Source: DASSKK01 sp035690495
GTDB taxonomy: Bacteria > Actinomycetota > Actinomycetes > Propionibacteriales > Nocardioidaceae
NCBI GenBank assembly: GCA_035690495.1
Contig: DASSKK010000092.1
Span: forward strand, 1 to 36,189
DNA: 36,189 bases
Reading direction: 5' to 3'
Positions 15,619-23,919 of this stretch are shown one piece after another. Numbering within the stretch: position 1 is the first letter of the stretch; each line of letters starts with the position of its first letter. The position numbers and the translations under genes were made by a program. The notes below the pieces were generated by a model. It ran no database searches and was not told the origin of the DNA. It saw nothing but the letters and a program-made list of their open reading frames with translations.

Positions 15619-17708
15619 GACTCCGCCCGTTCGCCGTCGTCGACCAGCGTCGGCGGAGGGTCCGCCTGGGCGCGCACCGCGTGGTCGAGAAGCGGCCGCA
15701 CCCGGGCCTGGACCTGTCCGGCGATGTCGTCGGCCGGCTCGCGGGCGTCCACCACCAGGTAGTGCTCGGGCGCTGCGGAGGCGAGCTGCAGGAACATCTG
15801 CCGCACCCTCTCGTGGAACTCGACCGACTCGGCCTCCATGCGGTCCCGCTCGGCGAACCGCAGCAGTCCCTGCTCCGGCGGCAGGTCGAGCAGCACGGTG
15901 AGGTTCGGGCGCAGGTCGCCGGTGGCCCAGCGCGCCACCTTCTCCAGCTCCCACCCGGTCAGGTGGCGCCCGGCCCCCTGGTAGGCCAGCGTGGAGTCGA
16001 CGTACCGGTCGGTGACCACCACCGCTCCGCGCGCCAGGGCGGGCTCCACCACCCGGTCGACGTGCTCGGCCTTGTCGGCGGCGTAGATCAGCGCCTCGGT
16101 GCGGTGCGAGATCGCCCCGGTTGCCGGATCGAGCACGATCCGGCGCAGCGTGGCGCCGATGTCCGTGTCTCCCGGCTCGTGCGTGAGCAGTACGTCGTAC
16201 CCCTCGGCCCGCAGGGTGGCGGCGAGCCGGTCGGCCTGGGTGGACTTGCCGGCCCCCTCCCCGCCCTCGAACGCGACGAAGCACCCGGTCGCGGAGTACA
16301 CACCCAGCGACCCGGTGAACGCGTGCCGCAGATCGGTCACCAGCGGCGTCCCCTTCCGGTCGTCCATCTGACGGTACGACGCCACACCGACTGCGGTCAT
16401 CACGAACGCGGCGAGCAGGAACGTGAACGCCGCGCCGTTGTAGACCACGAACGGGTTGCCGCCCGCGTCGACCGGCCCGAAGCTGTGCTTGCCGATCACC
16501 CCGGCGATCAGCGGCGCGGCGGCCAGCACCAGGGCGAGGGCGAGCCGGATCGCCGAGGCCACGAACGCGAACGTCCGCCCGCGCAGCTCGTCGGGCACCT
16601 CCAGCCCGAGCAGGGTGTTGCCGGTGATCCAGGCCACCCCGGCGAAGAAGCCGAGCACGAGCGTGAGCACGGTGGTGATCTCCAGCTGCTGCACGAGCGC
16701 CAGCGGGAACAAGAACAGCCCGGTCAGCGTCAGCGCGATCCCGAACAGCCGCCGCCGGGACAGTCCGGACATCAGCCGCGGCCCGCGCCACATCCCGAGC
16801 CCGAGGCCGAGGAACACGGTCCCGAACAGCACGCCGTACCCGGGGTCGCCGCCGCCCAGGTCGCCGACGAACGTGCGGGCAAGGCCGATCACCACTCCGC
16901 CTGCGGAGAACGCCCCGATGATGCCGATCACCAGGCCGCGGATCACCGGCGTGCCCATCACGTACTTCCAGCCGTCGACGATCACCCCGAACGCGCTGGC
17001 CTCGCTCCCGCTGTCGGCCGGGCCGTTCGGGATCGTCTTGAGGAACATGATCACGATGCCGGAGATCACGAACGACAGCGCGTTGATGTAGAGGGCCAGG
17101 TCGATCGGCCCGCGGTCGAACCAGCCGAACACGTGCCGGTAGAACTTGTCGGCGAGCGTCAGCGCGGTGAAGATCGCCGCGGCCGGGAGGGCCGAGCCGT
17201 ACGTCGTGGCCAGGCTGATCTGGTTGGCCGCCTGCAGCCGGTAGCGGGGCACCAGGTTCGGCACGGTCGCGTCCTTGGCAGGCCCCCACACCAGGCTGAC
17301 CGCCTCGACGAGCACGGTGACCACGAAGATCCACCACAGCGTGCCGACGATCGGGATCGTCACGAACAGCGCGCCTCGGATGAAGTCGCCCCACACCAGG
17401 GTGATACGTCGGTCCAGCCGGTCCGCGATGTAGCCCGCGATCGGTCCCATCAGCAGCGCCGGCAGCACCCGCAGGAACAGCACGCCGGCGATCGCGTAGT
17501 TCTTCGCGGCGTAGCTGTCGACGCTCTCGCTGGCGAACGCGGTCAGCGCCAGCAGCCCCATCCAGTCGCCGAGGCTGGACAGGCCGAGCCCGATCCACAG
17601 GTTGCGGAAGTCGCGGATCCGCAGCACGGCGGCCAGCGAGTGCGCGGGGGCGTGGCTGAGCCGCTCGACGGCCGCCTGCTCGTACCCGTGCTCGGTCACG
17701 TCCCTCAC
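15615..17708 (-). CDS. tmk: MFS-type membrane domain fused to thymidylate kinase
   Basis: A 697-residue fusion. Residues about 25-450 hold some 10-12 membrane helices of MFS type, with the loop ADRLDRRITLVWGD between early helices. Residues about 475-690 are a complete dTMP kinase: P-loop EGGEGAGKST (about residue 480), the DRYVDSTLAYQG motif with the conserved Arg, and the LID-region ERDRMEAES. It phosphorylates dTMP to dTDP. Such fusions are known in Actinobacteria, but the role of the transporter half is unclear. GTG 17708 overlaps the topA stop (GTGA) and the stop overlaps holB, so topA-tmk-holB are coupled. Confidence 0.92.
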   Translation of the reverse strand: MRDVTEHGYEQAAVERLSHAPAHSLAAVLRIRDFRNLWIGLGLSSLGDWMGLLALTAFASESVDSYAAKNYAIAGVLFLRVLPALLMGPIAGYIADRLDRRITLVWGDFIRGALFVTIPIVGTLWWIFVVTVLVEAVSLVWGPAKDATVPNLVPRYRLQAANQISLATTYGSALPAAAIFTALTLADKFYRHVFGWFDRGPIDLALYINALSFVISGIVIMFLKTIPNGPADSGSEASAFGVIVDGWKYVMGTPVIRGLVIGIIGAFSAGGVVIGLARTFVGDLGGGDPGYGVLFGTVFLGLGLGMWRGPRLMSGLSRRRLFGIALTLTGLFLFPLALVQQLEITTVLTLVLGFFAGVAWITGNTLLGLEVPDELRGRTFAFVASAIRLALALVLAAAPLIAGVIGKHSFGPVDAGGNPFVVYNGAAFTFLLAAFVMTAVGVASYRQMDDRKGTPLVTDLRHAFTGSLGVYSATGCFVAFEGGEGAGKSTQADRLAATLRAEGYDVLLTHEPGDTDIGATLRRIVLDPATGAISHRTEALIYAADKAEHVDRVVEPALARGAVVVTDRYVDSTLAYQGAGRHLTGWELEKVARWATGDLRPNLTVLLDLPPEQGLLRFAERDRMEAESVEFHERVRQMFLQLASAAPEHYLVVDAREPADDIAGQVQARVRPLLDHAVRAQADPPPTLVDDGERAES

Positions 17709-20425
17709 CCGGGCTTCTTGGCGGCCTTCTTGCGGGTGGACTTCTTCGTGGTCTTCTTCGCAGACTTCTTGGCGGCCTTCTTCGCGGGGCCCTTGGCGCG
17801 GCGCTCGGCGAGCAGCTCGGCTGCGCGCTCGATCGTGATCGTCGCCTGGTCGTCCCCCTGGCGCAGCGTCGCGTTGTACTCGCCGTCGGTGACATAGGGA
17901 CCGAACCGGCCGCTCTTGACCGTGATGCTCTTTCCGCTGTTCGGGTCCTCGCCCAGCTCGCGGCCCGGGTCGGCGGCGGCCCGGCCCCGCCGCTTGGGCT
18001 GGGCGTAGATCGCGAGCGCCTCCTCGAGGGTCAGCGTGAGCAGCTTCTCCTCGTCGTCGATCGAGCGCGAGTCGGTGCCCTTCTTCAGGTACGGCCCGTA
18101 GCGGCCGTTCTGCGCGGTGATCTCCTCGCCCGACTCCGGGTCGACACCGACCACGCGCGGCAGGGTGAGCAGGCGTACGGCGTCGTCGAGCGTGATCGTG
18201 TCCAGCGACATCGAGCCGAACAGCGAGGACGTGCGCGGCTTGCGCTTCTTCCCTCCCGCGGCAGTGTCATCATCCGGAAGCACCTCGGTCACGTACGGGC
18301 CGTAGCGCCCGTTCTTGGCCACCACCCACAGCCCGGTCTCCGGATGGGCGCCGAGGTCGTGCTCCTCGCCGGCAGGGTTCGCCAGCAGCTCCTCGGCCTT
18401 CTCGGCGGTCAGCTCGTCGGGCGGCAGGTCCTCGGGGACATTGGCCCGCACCGCAGCGCCACCGTGGCCGTCCTCGCCGCGCCGCTCGACGTACGGCCCG
18501 TAGCGACCGACCCGCAGGTCGATCCCGTCGGCGATGGGGAAGGTGGCCAGCTCGCGGGCGTCGATCTCGCCGAGCTCGGTGACCAGCTGCTTGAGACCCT
18601 CGACGTCTCCGCTGCCGAAGTAGAACCCGGCCAGCTCCGTGTTGCGGTCGCGGTGCCCGGCCGCGATCTCGTCGAGGATGTCCTCCATCCCCGCGGTGAA
18701 CTCGTAGCTCACCAGCCGGCTGAAGTGCTCCTCCAGCAGCCGGATCACCGAGAACGCCACCCAGCTCGGCACCAGCGCGGTGCCCTTCTTGTACACGTAG
18801 CCGCGGTTCAGGATCGTGCCGATGATCGAGGCGTACGTCGAGGGGCGGCCGATCTCGCGCTCCTCGAGCTCGCGGACCAGCGTCGCCTCGGTGTACCGCG
18901 CCGGCGGCTTCGTCTCGTGACCGGAGGCCCGCACCGAGGCCGCCGAGACCGCGTCGCCCTCGGAGACGTCGGGAAGCCGGGTCTCGCGGTCATCCGGGCC
19001 GCCGCCGTCCTGGTCGCCGTCGTCGTCGCGGCCCTCGACGTACGCCTTGAGGAAGCCGTGGAAGGTGATCACCCGGCCGGACGCGGTGAACACCACGTCC
19101 TCGCCGGACGAGGCGGTCCCCCCGAGCCGGATCGACACGCTGCGACCCTGCGCATCCTTCATCTGACTAGCGACCGTGCGCATCCAGATCAGCTCGTAGA
19201 GCCGGAACTCGTCGCCGCTCAGCCCGGTCTGCGCAGGGGTGCGGAACGTCTCCCCCGCGGGTCGAACGGCCTCATGGGCCTCCTGGGCGTTCTTCACCTT
19301 CGAGGTGTAGCTGCGGGGCTGGTCGGGGATGTACTCGGCGCCGTACAGCTCACGTGCCTGCTCGCGCGCGGCCGCGACCGCGGTGCCAGACAGCGTGATC
19401 GAGTCGGTGCGCATGTAGGTGATGAAGCCGTTCTCGTAGAGCCGCTGCGCCACCGACATGGTGCGCGAGGCGCCGAACCCGAGCTTGCGGGAGGCCTCCT
19501 GCTGCAGCGTGGTGGTGCGGAACGGCGCGTACGGCTTGCGGGTGTAGGGCTTGGACTCGACGGAGCGGACCTCGAACGCCGTGTCGTGCAGGTCCGCGGC
19601 GAGCGCCTCGGCACGTGCGCGGTCCAGGTGGACCACGGAGGTCGAGTCCTTCAGCTCGCCCCGCGCGGTGAAGTCGCTGCCGCGGGCCACCCGGGCACCG
19701 TCGACCGCACTGAGCCGGGCCGGGAACATCCGGGGGCCATCCTGCCCAGCGGTGGCTCCACTGGCTCTACTGTCGAAGGTGCCCTCGAGGTCCCAGTACG
19801 CCGCGGTCCGGAACGCCATCCGCTCGCGCTCGCGGTCCACCACGAGCCTGGTCGCCACCGACTGGACCCGCCCCGCGGACAGGCCGGACATCACCTTCTT
19901 CCACAGCACCGGGGAGACCTCGTAGCCGTAAAGCCGGTCCAGGATCCTGCGGGCCTCCTGGGCCTCGACGAGGTCCATGTCGATGTCGCGTGGCGACTCG
20001 ACGGCTGCACTGATCGCCTGCGGGGTGATCTCGTGGAACACCATCCGCCGCACCGGGATCTTCGGCTTCAGCTCGTCGTACAGGTGCCAGGCGATCGCCT
20101 CCCCCTCCCGGTCCTCGTCGGTGGCAAGGTAGAGTTCGGAGGCGTCCTCGAGCAGGCTCTTCAGCCGGGTCATGTGCGAGCGCTTGTCGCGGGAGACCAC
20201 GTAGTACGGCGTGAACTCGTGGTCGACGTCGACACCGAGCCGGGCCCAGGGCTCGCCCTTGATCTTGGCGGGCACGTCGGCAGCGCTCTGCGGCAGGTCA
20301 CGGATGTGACCGATCGAGGACTCGACCACGTAGCCGTTGCCCAGGTAGCCGGCGATGGTCTTGGCCTTCGCCGGCGACTCGACGATCACCAGCTTGTGGT
20401 CGCCGCTGCCGTTCTTCGCTGCCAC
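17705..20425 (-). CDS. topA: DNA topoisomerase I
   Basis: A 906-residue type IA topoisomerase. The TOPRIM domain begins KLVIVESPAKAKTIAGYLGN and includes DEDREGEAIAWH. The catalytic tyrosine is Y337 in FITYMRTDS. VMSGLSAGRVQSVATRLVV is also diagnostic. The C-terminal region has repeated NGRYGPYV units (topoisomerase C-terminal repeats) and a Lys-rich tail typical of Actinobacteria. It relaxes negative supercoils. The GTG at 20425 is the first start consistent with the N-terminus; no strong SD is seen. The stop overlaps the MFS-tmk start. Confidence 0.97.
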   Translation of the reverse strand: MAAKNGSGDHKLVIVESPAKAKTIAGYLGNGYVVESSIGHIRDLPQSAADVPAKIKGEPWARLGVDVDHEFTPYYVVSRDKRSHMTRLKSLLEDASELYLATDEDREGEAIAWHLYDELKPKIPVRRMVFHEITPQAISAAVESPRDIDMDLVEAQEARRILDRLYGYEVSPVLWKKVMSGLSAGRVQSVATRLVVDRERERMAFRTAAYWDLEGTFDSRASGATAGQDGPRMFPARLSAVDGARVARGSDFTARGELKDSTSVVHLDRARAEALAADLHDTAFEVRSVESKPYTRKPYAPFRTTTLQQEASRKLGFGASRTMSVAQRLYENGFITYMRTDSITLSGTAVAAAREQARELYGAEYIPDQPRSYTSKVKNAQEAHEAVRPAGETFRTPAQTGLSGDEFRLYELIWMRTVASQMKDAQGRSVSIRLGGTASSGEDVVFTASGRVITFHGFLKAYVEGRDDDGDQDGGGPDDRETRLPDVSEGDAVSAASVRASGHETKPPARYTEATLVRELEEREIGRPSTYASIIGTILNRGYVYKKGTALVPSWVAFSVIRLLEEHFSRLVSYEFTAGMEDILDEIAAGHRDRNTELAGFYFGSGDVEGLKQLVTELGEIDARELATFPIADGIDLRVGRYGPYVERRGEDGHGGAAVRANVPEDLPPDELTAEKAEELLANPAGEEHDLGAHPETGLWVVAKNGRYGPYVTEVLPDDDTAAGGKKRKPRTSSLFGSMSLDTITLDDAVRLLTLPRVVGVDPESGEEITAQNGRYGPYLKKGTDSRSIDDEEKLLTLTLEEALAIYAQPKRRGRAAADPGRELGEDPNSGKSITVKSGRFGPYVTDGEYNATLRQGDDQATITIERAAELLAERRAKGPAKKAAKKSAKKTTKKSTRKKAAKKPG

Positions 20426-20494
20426 AGCTCGTAACGCTCCCGTCCTCGGTCGATGTGCGGGCCCAAACTAGCGCGCCCCGGAATCACCATGCCG

Positions 20495-20605
20495 AATAGC
20501 CGCGATCTGGGTGCGTAGATCGCAAGGCGGAGGAGCGACGGCGCACCGGGGTTGTGCGTCGAGCGACGACAACGCCGCGAGGTGCGTGCCCAGATCGCGG
20601 ATATT
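20495..20605. repeat. 111-bp imperfect palindrome between hppA and topA
   Basis: The arms AATAGCCGCGATCTGGG (20495-20511) and CCCAGATCGCGGATATT (20589-20605) pair with one mismatch over 17 bp; weaker pairing continues inward. The right arm includes the first two bases of the hppA stop triplet as read on the plus strand. No ORF is present. It could end hppA transcription or be a REP/MITE-like element. Confidence 0.65.
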
Positions 20606-22907
20606 AGGCGGCGACCTTCTCCTCGGGGACCTCCTCGCCGATCGCGACCGGGCGCCTCTTCGAGATGTAGATGGCCACGGCCACGATGAGGAACGCGACG
20701 ACTGCGATGACGATGCGCAGGGCGGTGTTCTTGTCCGCGCCGACCGACATGTTGACCACGGCGGCGGCGATCAGCAGCGAGACCAGGTTCATCACCTTGA
20801 TCAGCGGGTTGATCGCCGGCCCGGCAGTGTCCTTGAACGGGTCGCCGACCGTGTCGCCGATGATCGTCGCCTCGTGCGCGTCGGAGCCCTTCCCGCCGTG
20901 GTTGCCGTCCTCGACGAGCTTCTTGGCGTTGTCCCAGGCCCCACCGGAGTTGGCCAGGAAGATCGCCATCAGCACACCGGTGCTGATCGCTCCGGCGAGG
21001 TAGCCGGCCAGCGGCGCGACGCCGAGGCCGAAGCCGACCGCGATCGGCGCCATGATCGCCAGCAGGCCGGGAGTCGCCAGCTCACGCAGCGAGTCGCGGG
21101 TGCAGATGTCGACGACCTTGCCGTACTCCGGCCGGCCGGTGCCCTCCATGATGCCCGGGATGTGCGCGAACTGACGGCGCACCTCGAAGACCACAGCGCC
21201 GGCGGCGCGACCGACGGCGTTGACCGCCAGGCCGGAGAACAAGAACACCACCGAGGCGCCGATGATCACGCCGACCAGGACGTTGGGGCTGAACACGGTG
21301 AAGTCGGCGGCGTCGAACTTCTGGCCGGCGTCGGTCAGGGCCTTCTCGATGGCACCGGTGTAGGAGCCGAACAGTGCGGTCGCGGCGAGGACCGCGGTCG
21401 CGATGGCGATTCCCTTGGTGATCGCCTTGGTGGTGTTGCCGACCGCGTCGAGCTCGGTGAGGATCTTCGCGCCCTCTCCGTCGACGTCGCCCGACATCTC
21501 CGCGATGCCCTGGGCGTTGTCGGAGACCGGGCCGAAGGTGTCCATCGCCACGATGACGCCGACGGTGGTCAGCAGGCCGCAGCCGGCCAGCGCGACCGCG
21601 AACAGCGAGATGCCGACCGTGCCCGTGCCGAGCAGGAACGCCCCGAACACGGCCGCGGCCACCACGAGAGCGGTGTAGACGGCGGACTCGAAGCCCACCG
21701 AGATCCCGGACAGGATCACGGTCGCCGCGCCGGTCAGCGACGTCTTGCCGACGTCCTTGACCGGGCGGTGGTCGGTGCCGGTGTAGTAGCCGGTCAGCGA
21801 GAGGATCACCGCCGCCAGCACGATGCCGATCAGCACGGCGACCGTCGCCACCACGCGCGGGTCGCCGTCGTACGACGTCATCCCACCGGTCAGCTCGGAG
21901 AAGGAGCTCGGCAGGTAGACGAACGCCGCGATCGTGCACAGCACCGCCGAGACGGCCGCCGAGATGTAGAAGGCGCGGTTGATCGTGGTCAGCCCGTTCT
22001 CGCCGGCCCGCGGCTTGGTGAGGAACACGCCGAGCATCGCGGTGAGCGCACCGAGCGCAGGGACGATCAGCGGGAACACCAGGCCCTGGGAGCCGAACGC
22101 TGCCTTGCCCAGGATCAGCGCCGCGACCAGCGTCACGGCGTAGGACTCGAAGAGGTCGGCGGCCATGCCGGCGCAGTCGCCGACGTTGTCGCCCACGTTG
22201 TCGGCGATCGTGGCGGCGTTGCGCGGGTCGTCCTCGGGAATGTTCTTCTCGACCTTCCCGACCAGGTCCGCGCCGACGTCCGCGGCCTTGGTGAAGATGC
22301 CACCGCCGACACGCATGAACATCGCCAGCAGGGCGGCGCCGAATCCGAAGCCCTCGAGCACGGTCGGCGCGTTGTCCCGGTAGATCAGCACGACGATCGC
22401 GGCACCGAGCAGGCCCAGCCCGACGGTGGCCATGCCGACCGTGCCGCCGGTGCGGAAGGCCACGCGCATCGCCGGGTCACGGCCCTCGTACTTTGCGGCC
22501 GCCGCCACCCGCACGTTGGCGCGCACCGCCAGCGACATGCCCATGTAGCCGATGCCCGCGGAGAAGCCGGCACCGACCAGGAAGAAGATCGACCGGCCGA
22601 CCCGGACCGCGATGCCGCCGTCGGCAGGCAGCGCGAACAGCACGATGAAGGCGATCACGGCGAAGATGGCCAGCGTGCGGAACTGCCGTCCCAGGAACGC
22701 CGCAGCACCCTCCTGGACGGCCTGGCCGATGGTCTGCATGTTGGTGGTGCCCTCGCCGGCGGCCAGCACCTGACGGCGGAACATCATCCCCATGGCCAGC
22801 GCGATGACCGCGATGACCGCGACGATGACCACCAAGGTGAGGTTGGTCCCAGTCAGGTCCACGGTCGCAGCCTTGCCGCCGGCGGCAGCAAAGATGTGCC
22901 CGGACAT
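20604..22907 (-). CDS. hppA: Membrane-bound proton-translocating pyrophosphatase
   Basis: A 767-residue polytopic membrane enzyme that couples pyrophosphate hydrolysis to ion pumping. Signature acidic motifs are present: KAADVGADLVGKVEKNIPED, DDPRNAATIADNVGDNVGDC, and IGDTVGDPFKDTAGPA near the C-terminus. GNTTKAITKG carries Lys at the position that marks K+-independent H+-pumps (K+-dependent forms have Ala). The ATG at 22907 is chosen because GAGGAGG lies about 5 nt upstream; the longer frame to 22955 lacks this. Neighbours topA and bldG are as in streptomycetes. Confidence 0.96.
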   Translation of the reverse strand: MSGHIFAAAGGKAATVDLTGTNLTLVVIVAVIAVIALAMGMMFRRQVLAAGEGTTNMQTIGQAVQEGAAAFLGRQFRTLAIFAVIAFIVLFALPADGGIAVRVGRSIFFLVGAGFSAGIGYMGMSLAVRANVRVAAAAKYEGRDPAMRVAFRTGGTVGMATVGLGLLGAAIVVLIYRDNAPTVLEGFGFGAALLAMFMRVGGGIFTKAADVGADLVGKVEKNIPEDDPRNAATIADNVGDNVGDCAGMAADLFESYAVTLVAALILGKAAFGSQGLVFPLIVPALGALTAMLGVFLTKPRAGENGLTTINRAFYISAAVSAVLCTIAAFVYLPSSFSELTGGMTSYDGDPRVVATVAVLIGIVLAAVILSLTGYYTGTDHRPVKDVGKTSLTGAATVILSGISVGFESAVYTALVVAAAVFGAFLLGTGTVGISLFAVALAGCGLLTTVGVIVAMDTFGPVSDNAQGIAEMSGDVDGEGAKILTELDAVGNTTKAITKGIAIATAVLAATALFGSYTGAIEKALTDAGQKFDAADFTVFSPNVLVGVIIGASVVFLFSGLAVNAVGRAAGAVVFEVRRQFAHIPGIMEGTGRPEYGKVVDICTRDSLRELATPGLLAIMAPIAVGFGLGVAPLAGYLAGAISTGVLMAIFLANSGGAWDNAKKLVEDGNHGGKGSDAHEATIIGDTVGDPFKDTAGPAINPLIKVMNLVSLLIAAAVVNMSVGADKNTALRIVIAVVAFLIVAVAIYISKRRPVAIGEEVPEEKVAA

Positions 22908-23036
22908 ACGTCCTCCTCGTGGGCGCACTGGCCCGTCGAAATGCTTCGCACCCACACGACCCGGGGATGCTGCTGCCGGAGTCTACTTATCGGTACGCCG
23001 CGGCGGGCCACGGGGTGGCGCTCAGGGAGGACTGGT

Positions 23037-23429
23037 TCAGCTGAGAGGCCAGGACATCCCGACCGTGGTTCCGGCGTCCTGCACCACCGTGACGTCGTCG
23101 ATCAGCCCTCGCAGCAGCGCGAGCGGCTCGACGCCGTCGAGGTCGGCGGTGGCGGGGTCCTCCACGTCGACGGTGGTGTCGCTGGCGACCTCGACGTACA
23201 GCCGGTCCGCGATGCCCATCCGCACGGCCACCACGCCGGCCTCGGAGCCGTCGCTGACCATCAGCGCGCACGCCTCGCCCACCGCGAGCCGGACCTCCTC
23301 CACGAACTCCTCGTCCTGGCCGGTGCGCCGCGCCACGGCGGCAGCGACCAGGCGGACCGTGCGCACCAGTGCCGGGTCCCGGGCGATCGCGACGCAGACC
23401 GTGGACGGCAGTGTCTCGACGGCGTCCAT
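23037..23429 (-). CDS. RsbW-like anti-sigma serine kinase, BldG partner
   Basis: A 130-residue GHKL ATPase of the anti-sigma type. VRTVRLVAAAVARRTGQDEE is followed by the N-box FVEEVRLAVGEACALMV; the C-terminal half is short and divergent. In Streptomyces the gene after bldG encodes the ApgA anti-sigma protein, which matches in position and opening sequence. It probably phosphorylates the adjacent BldG serine and binds a sigma factor. ATG 23429 fits family length; ATG 23456, two bases from the bldG stop, is an alternative. Confidence 0.85.
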   Translation of the reverse strand: MDAVETLPSTVCVAIARDPALVRTVRLVAAAVARRTGQDEEFVEEVRLAVGEACALMVSDGSEAGVVAVRMGIADRLYVEVASDTTVDVEDPATADLDGVEPLALLRGLIDDVTVVQDAGTTVGMSWPLS

Positions 23430-23458
23430 GGGACTCAACGACCCCGCTGGCCCCATTC

Positions 23459-23797
23459 TCAGCTCTCGGCCAGCGCGTCGGCTTGCGAGCCGTGGATCGC
23501 GAACACCTTGGCCAGTCCGGTGATCCGGAAGATCTTCAGAAGCCGCTCCTGGGTGCAGATCAGCTGCATCGACCCGTCGTGGGCGCGGACCTTCTTCAGG
23601 CCGCCGACCAGCACGCCGAGGCCGGTCGAGTCCAGGAAGTCCACCTTCTCCATGTCGACCACCAGGTGGTAGCTGCCTTCCCCGACGAGCTCGGTGATCT
23701 TGTCCCGCAGTTTGGGCGCGGTGTAGACGTCGATCTCCCCGCCGACCTCGATGATCGTGCGACCGTCCGCGTTGCGCGTCTCGAGTGACAGGTCCAC
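23459..23797 (-). CDS. bldG: BldG-like anti-anti-sigma factor (STAS domain)
   Basis: A 112-residue STAS protein nearly matching BldG in length and motifs: EVGGEIDVYTAPKLRDKI, SYHLVVDMEKVDFLDSTGLG with the phosphorylatable serine S57, then LVGGLKKVRAHDGS and LKIFRITGLAKVF. In Streptomyces BldG governs development and stress responses through partner switching. The GTG at 23797 is used because GAGGAGG lies 4 nt upstream. The kinase partner follows on the same strand. The helicase gene is divergent with 122 bp between. Confidence 0.95.
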   Translation of the reverse strand: MDLSLETRNADGRTIIEVGGEIDVYTAPKLRDKITELVGEGSYHLVVDMEKVDFLDSTGLGVLVGGLKKVRAHDGSMQLICTQERLLKIFRITGLAKVFAIHGSQADALAES

Positions 23798-23919
23798 CTT
23801 GCCTCCTCGGCGATTAGTTCGCACAGACGACTCGGCAGCCCTCCGCTGCCTCATGCATTCAATCATGTGCGGGCCCCGGCGTCGTCCACGGTGGGGGAAG
23901 CGGCTGCGAGAATTCGTCG

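Noticed and set aside
15619..17895. Very long minus-strand frame continuous with holB, antisense-like across MFS-tmk
   Set aside because: It shares the strand and region of the MFS-tmk gene in another frame, has Arg/Pro-rich composition typical of GC-rich shadow frames, and only the part below 15618 matches holB.
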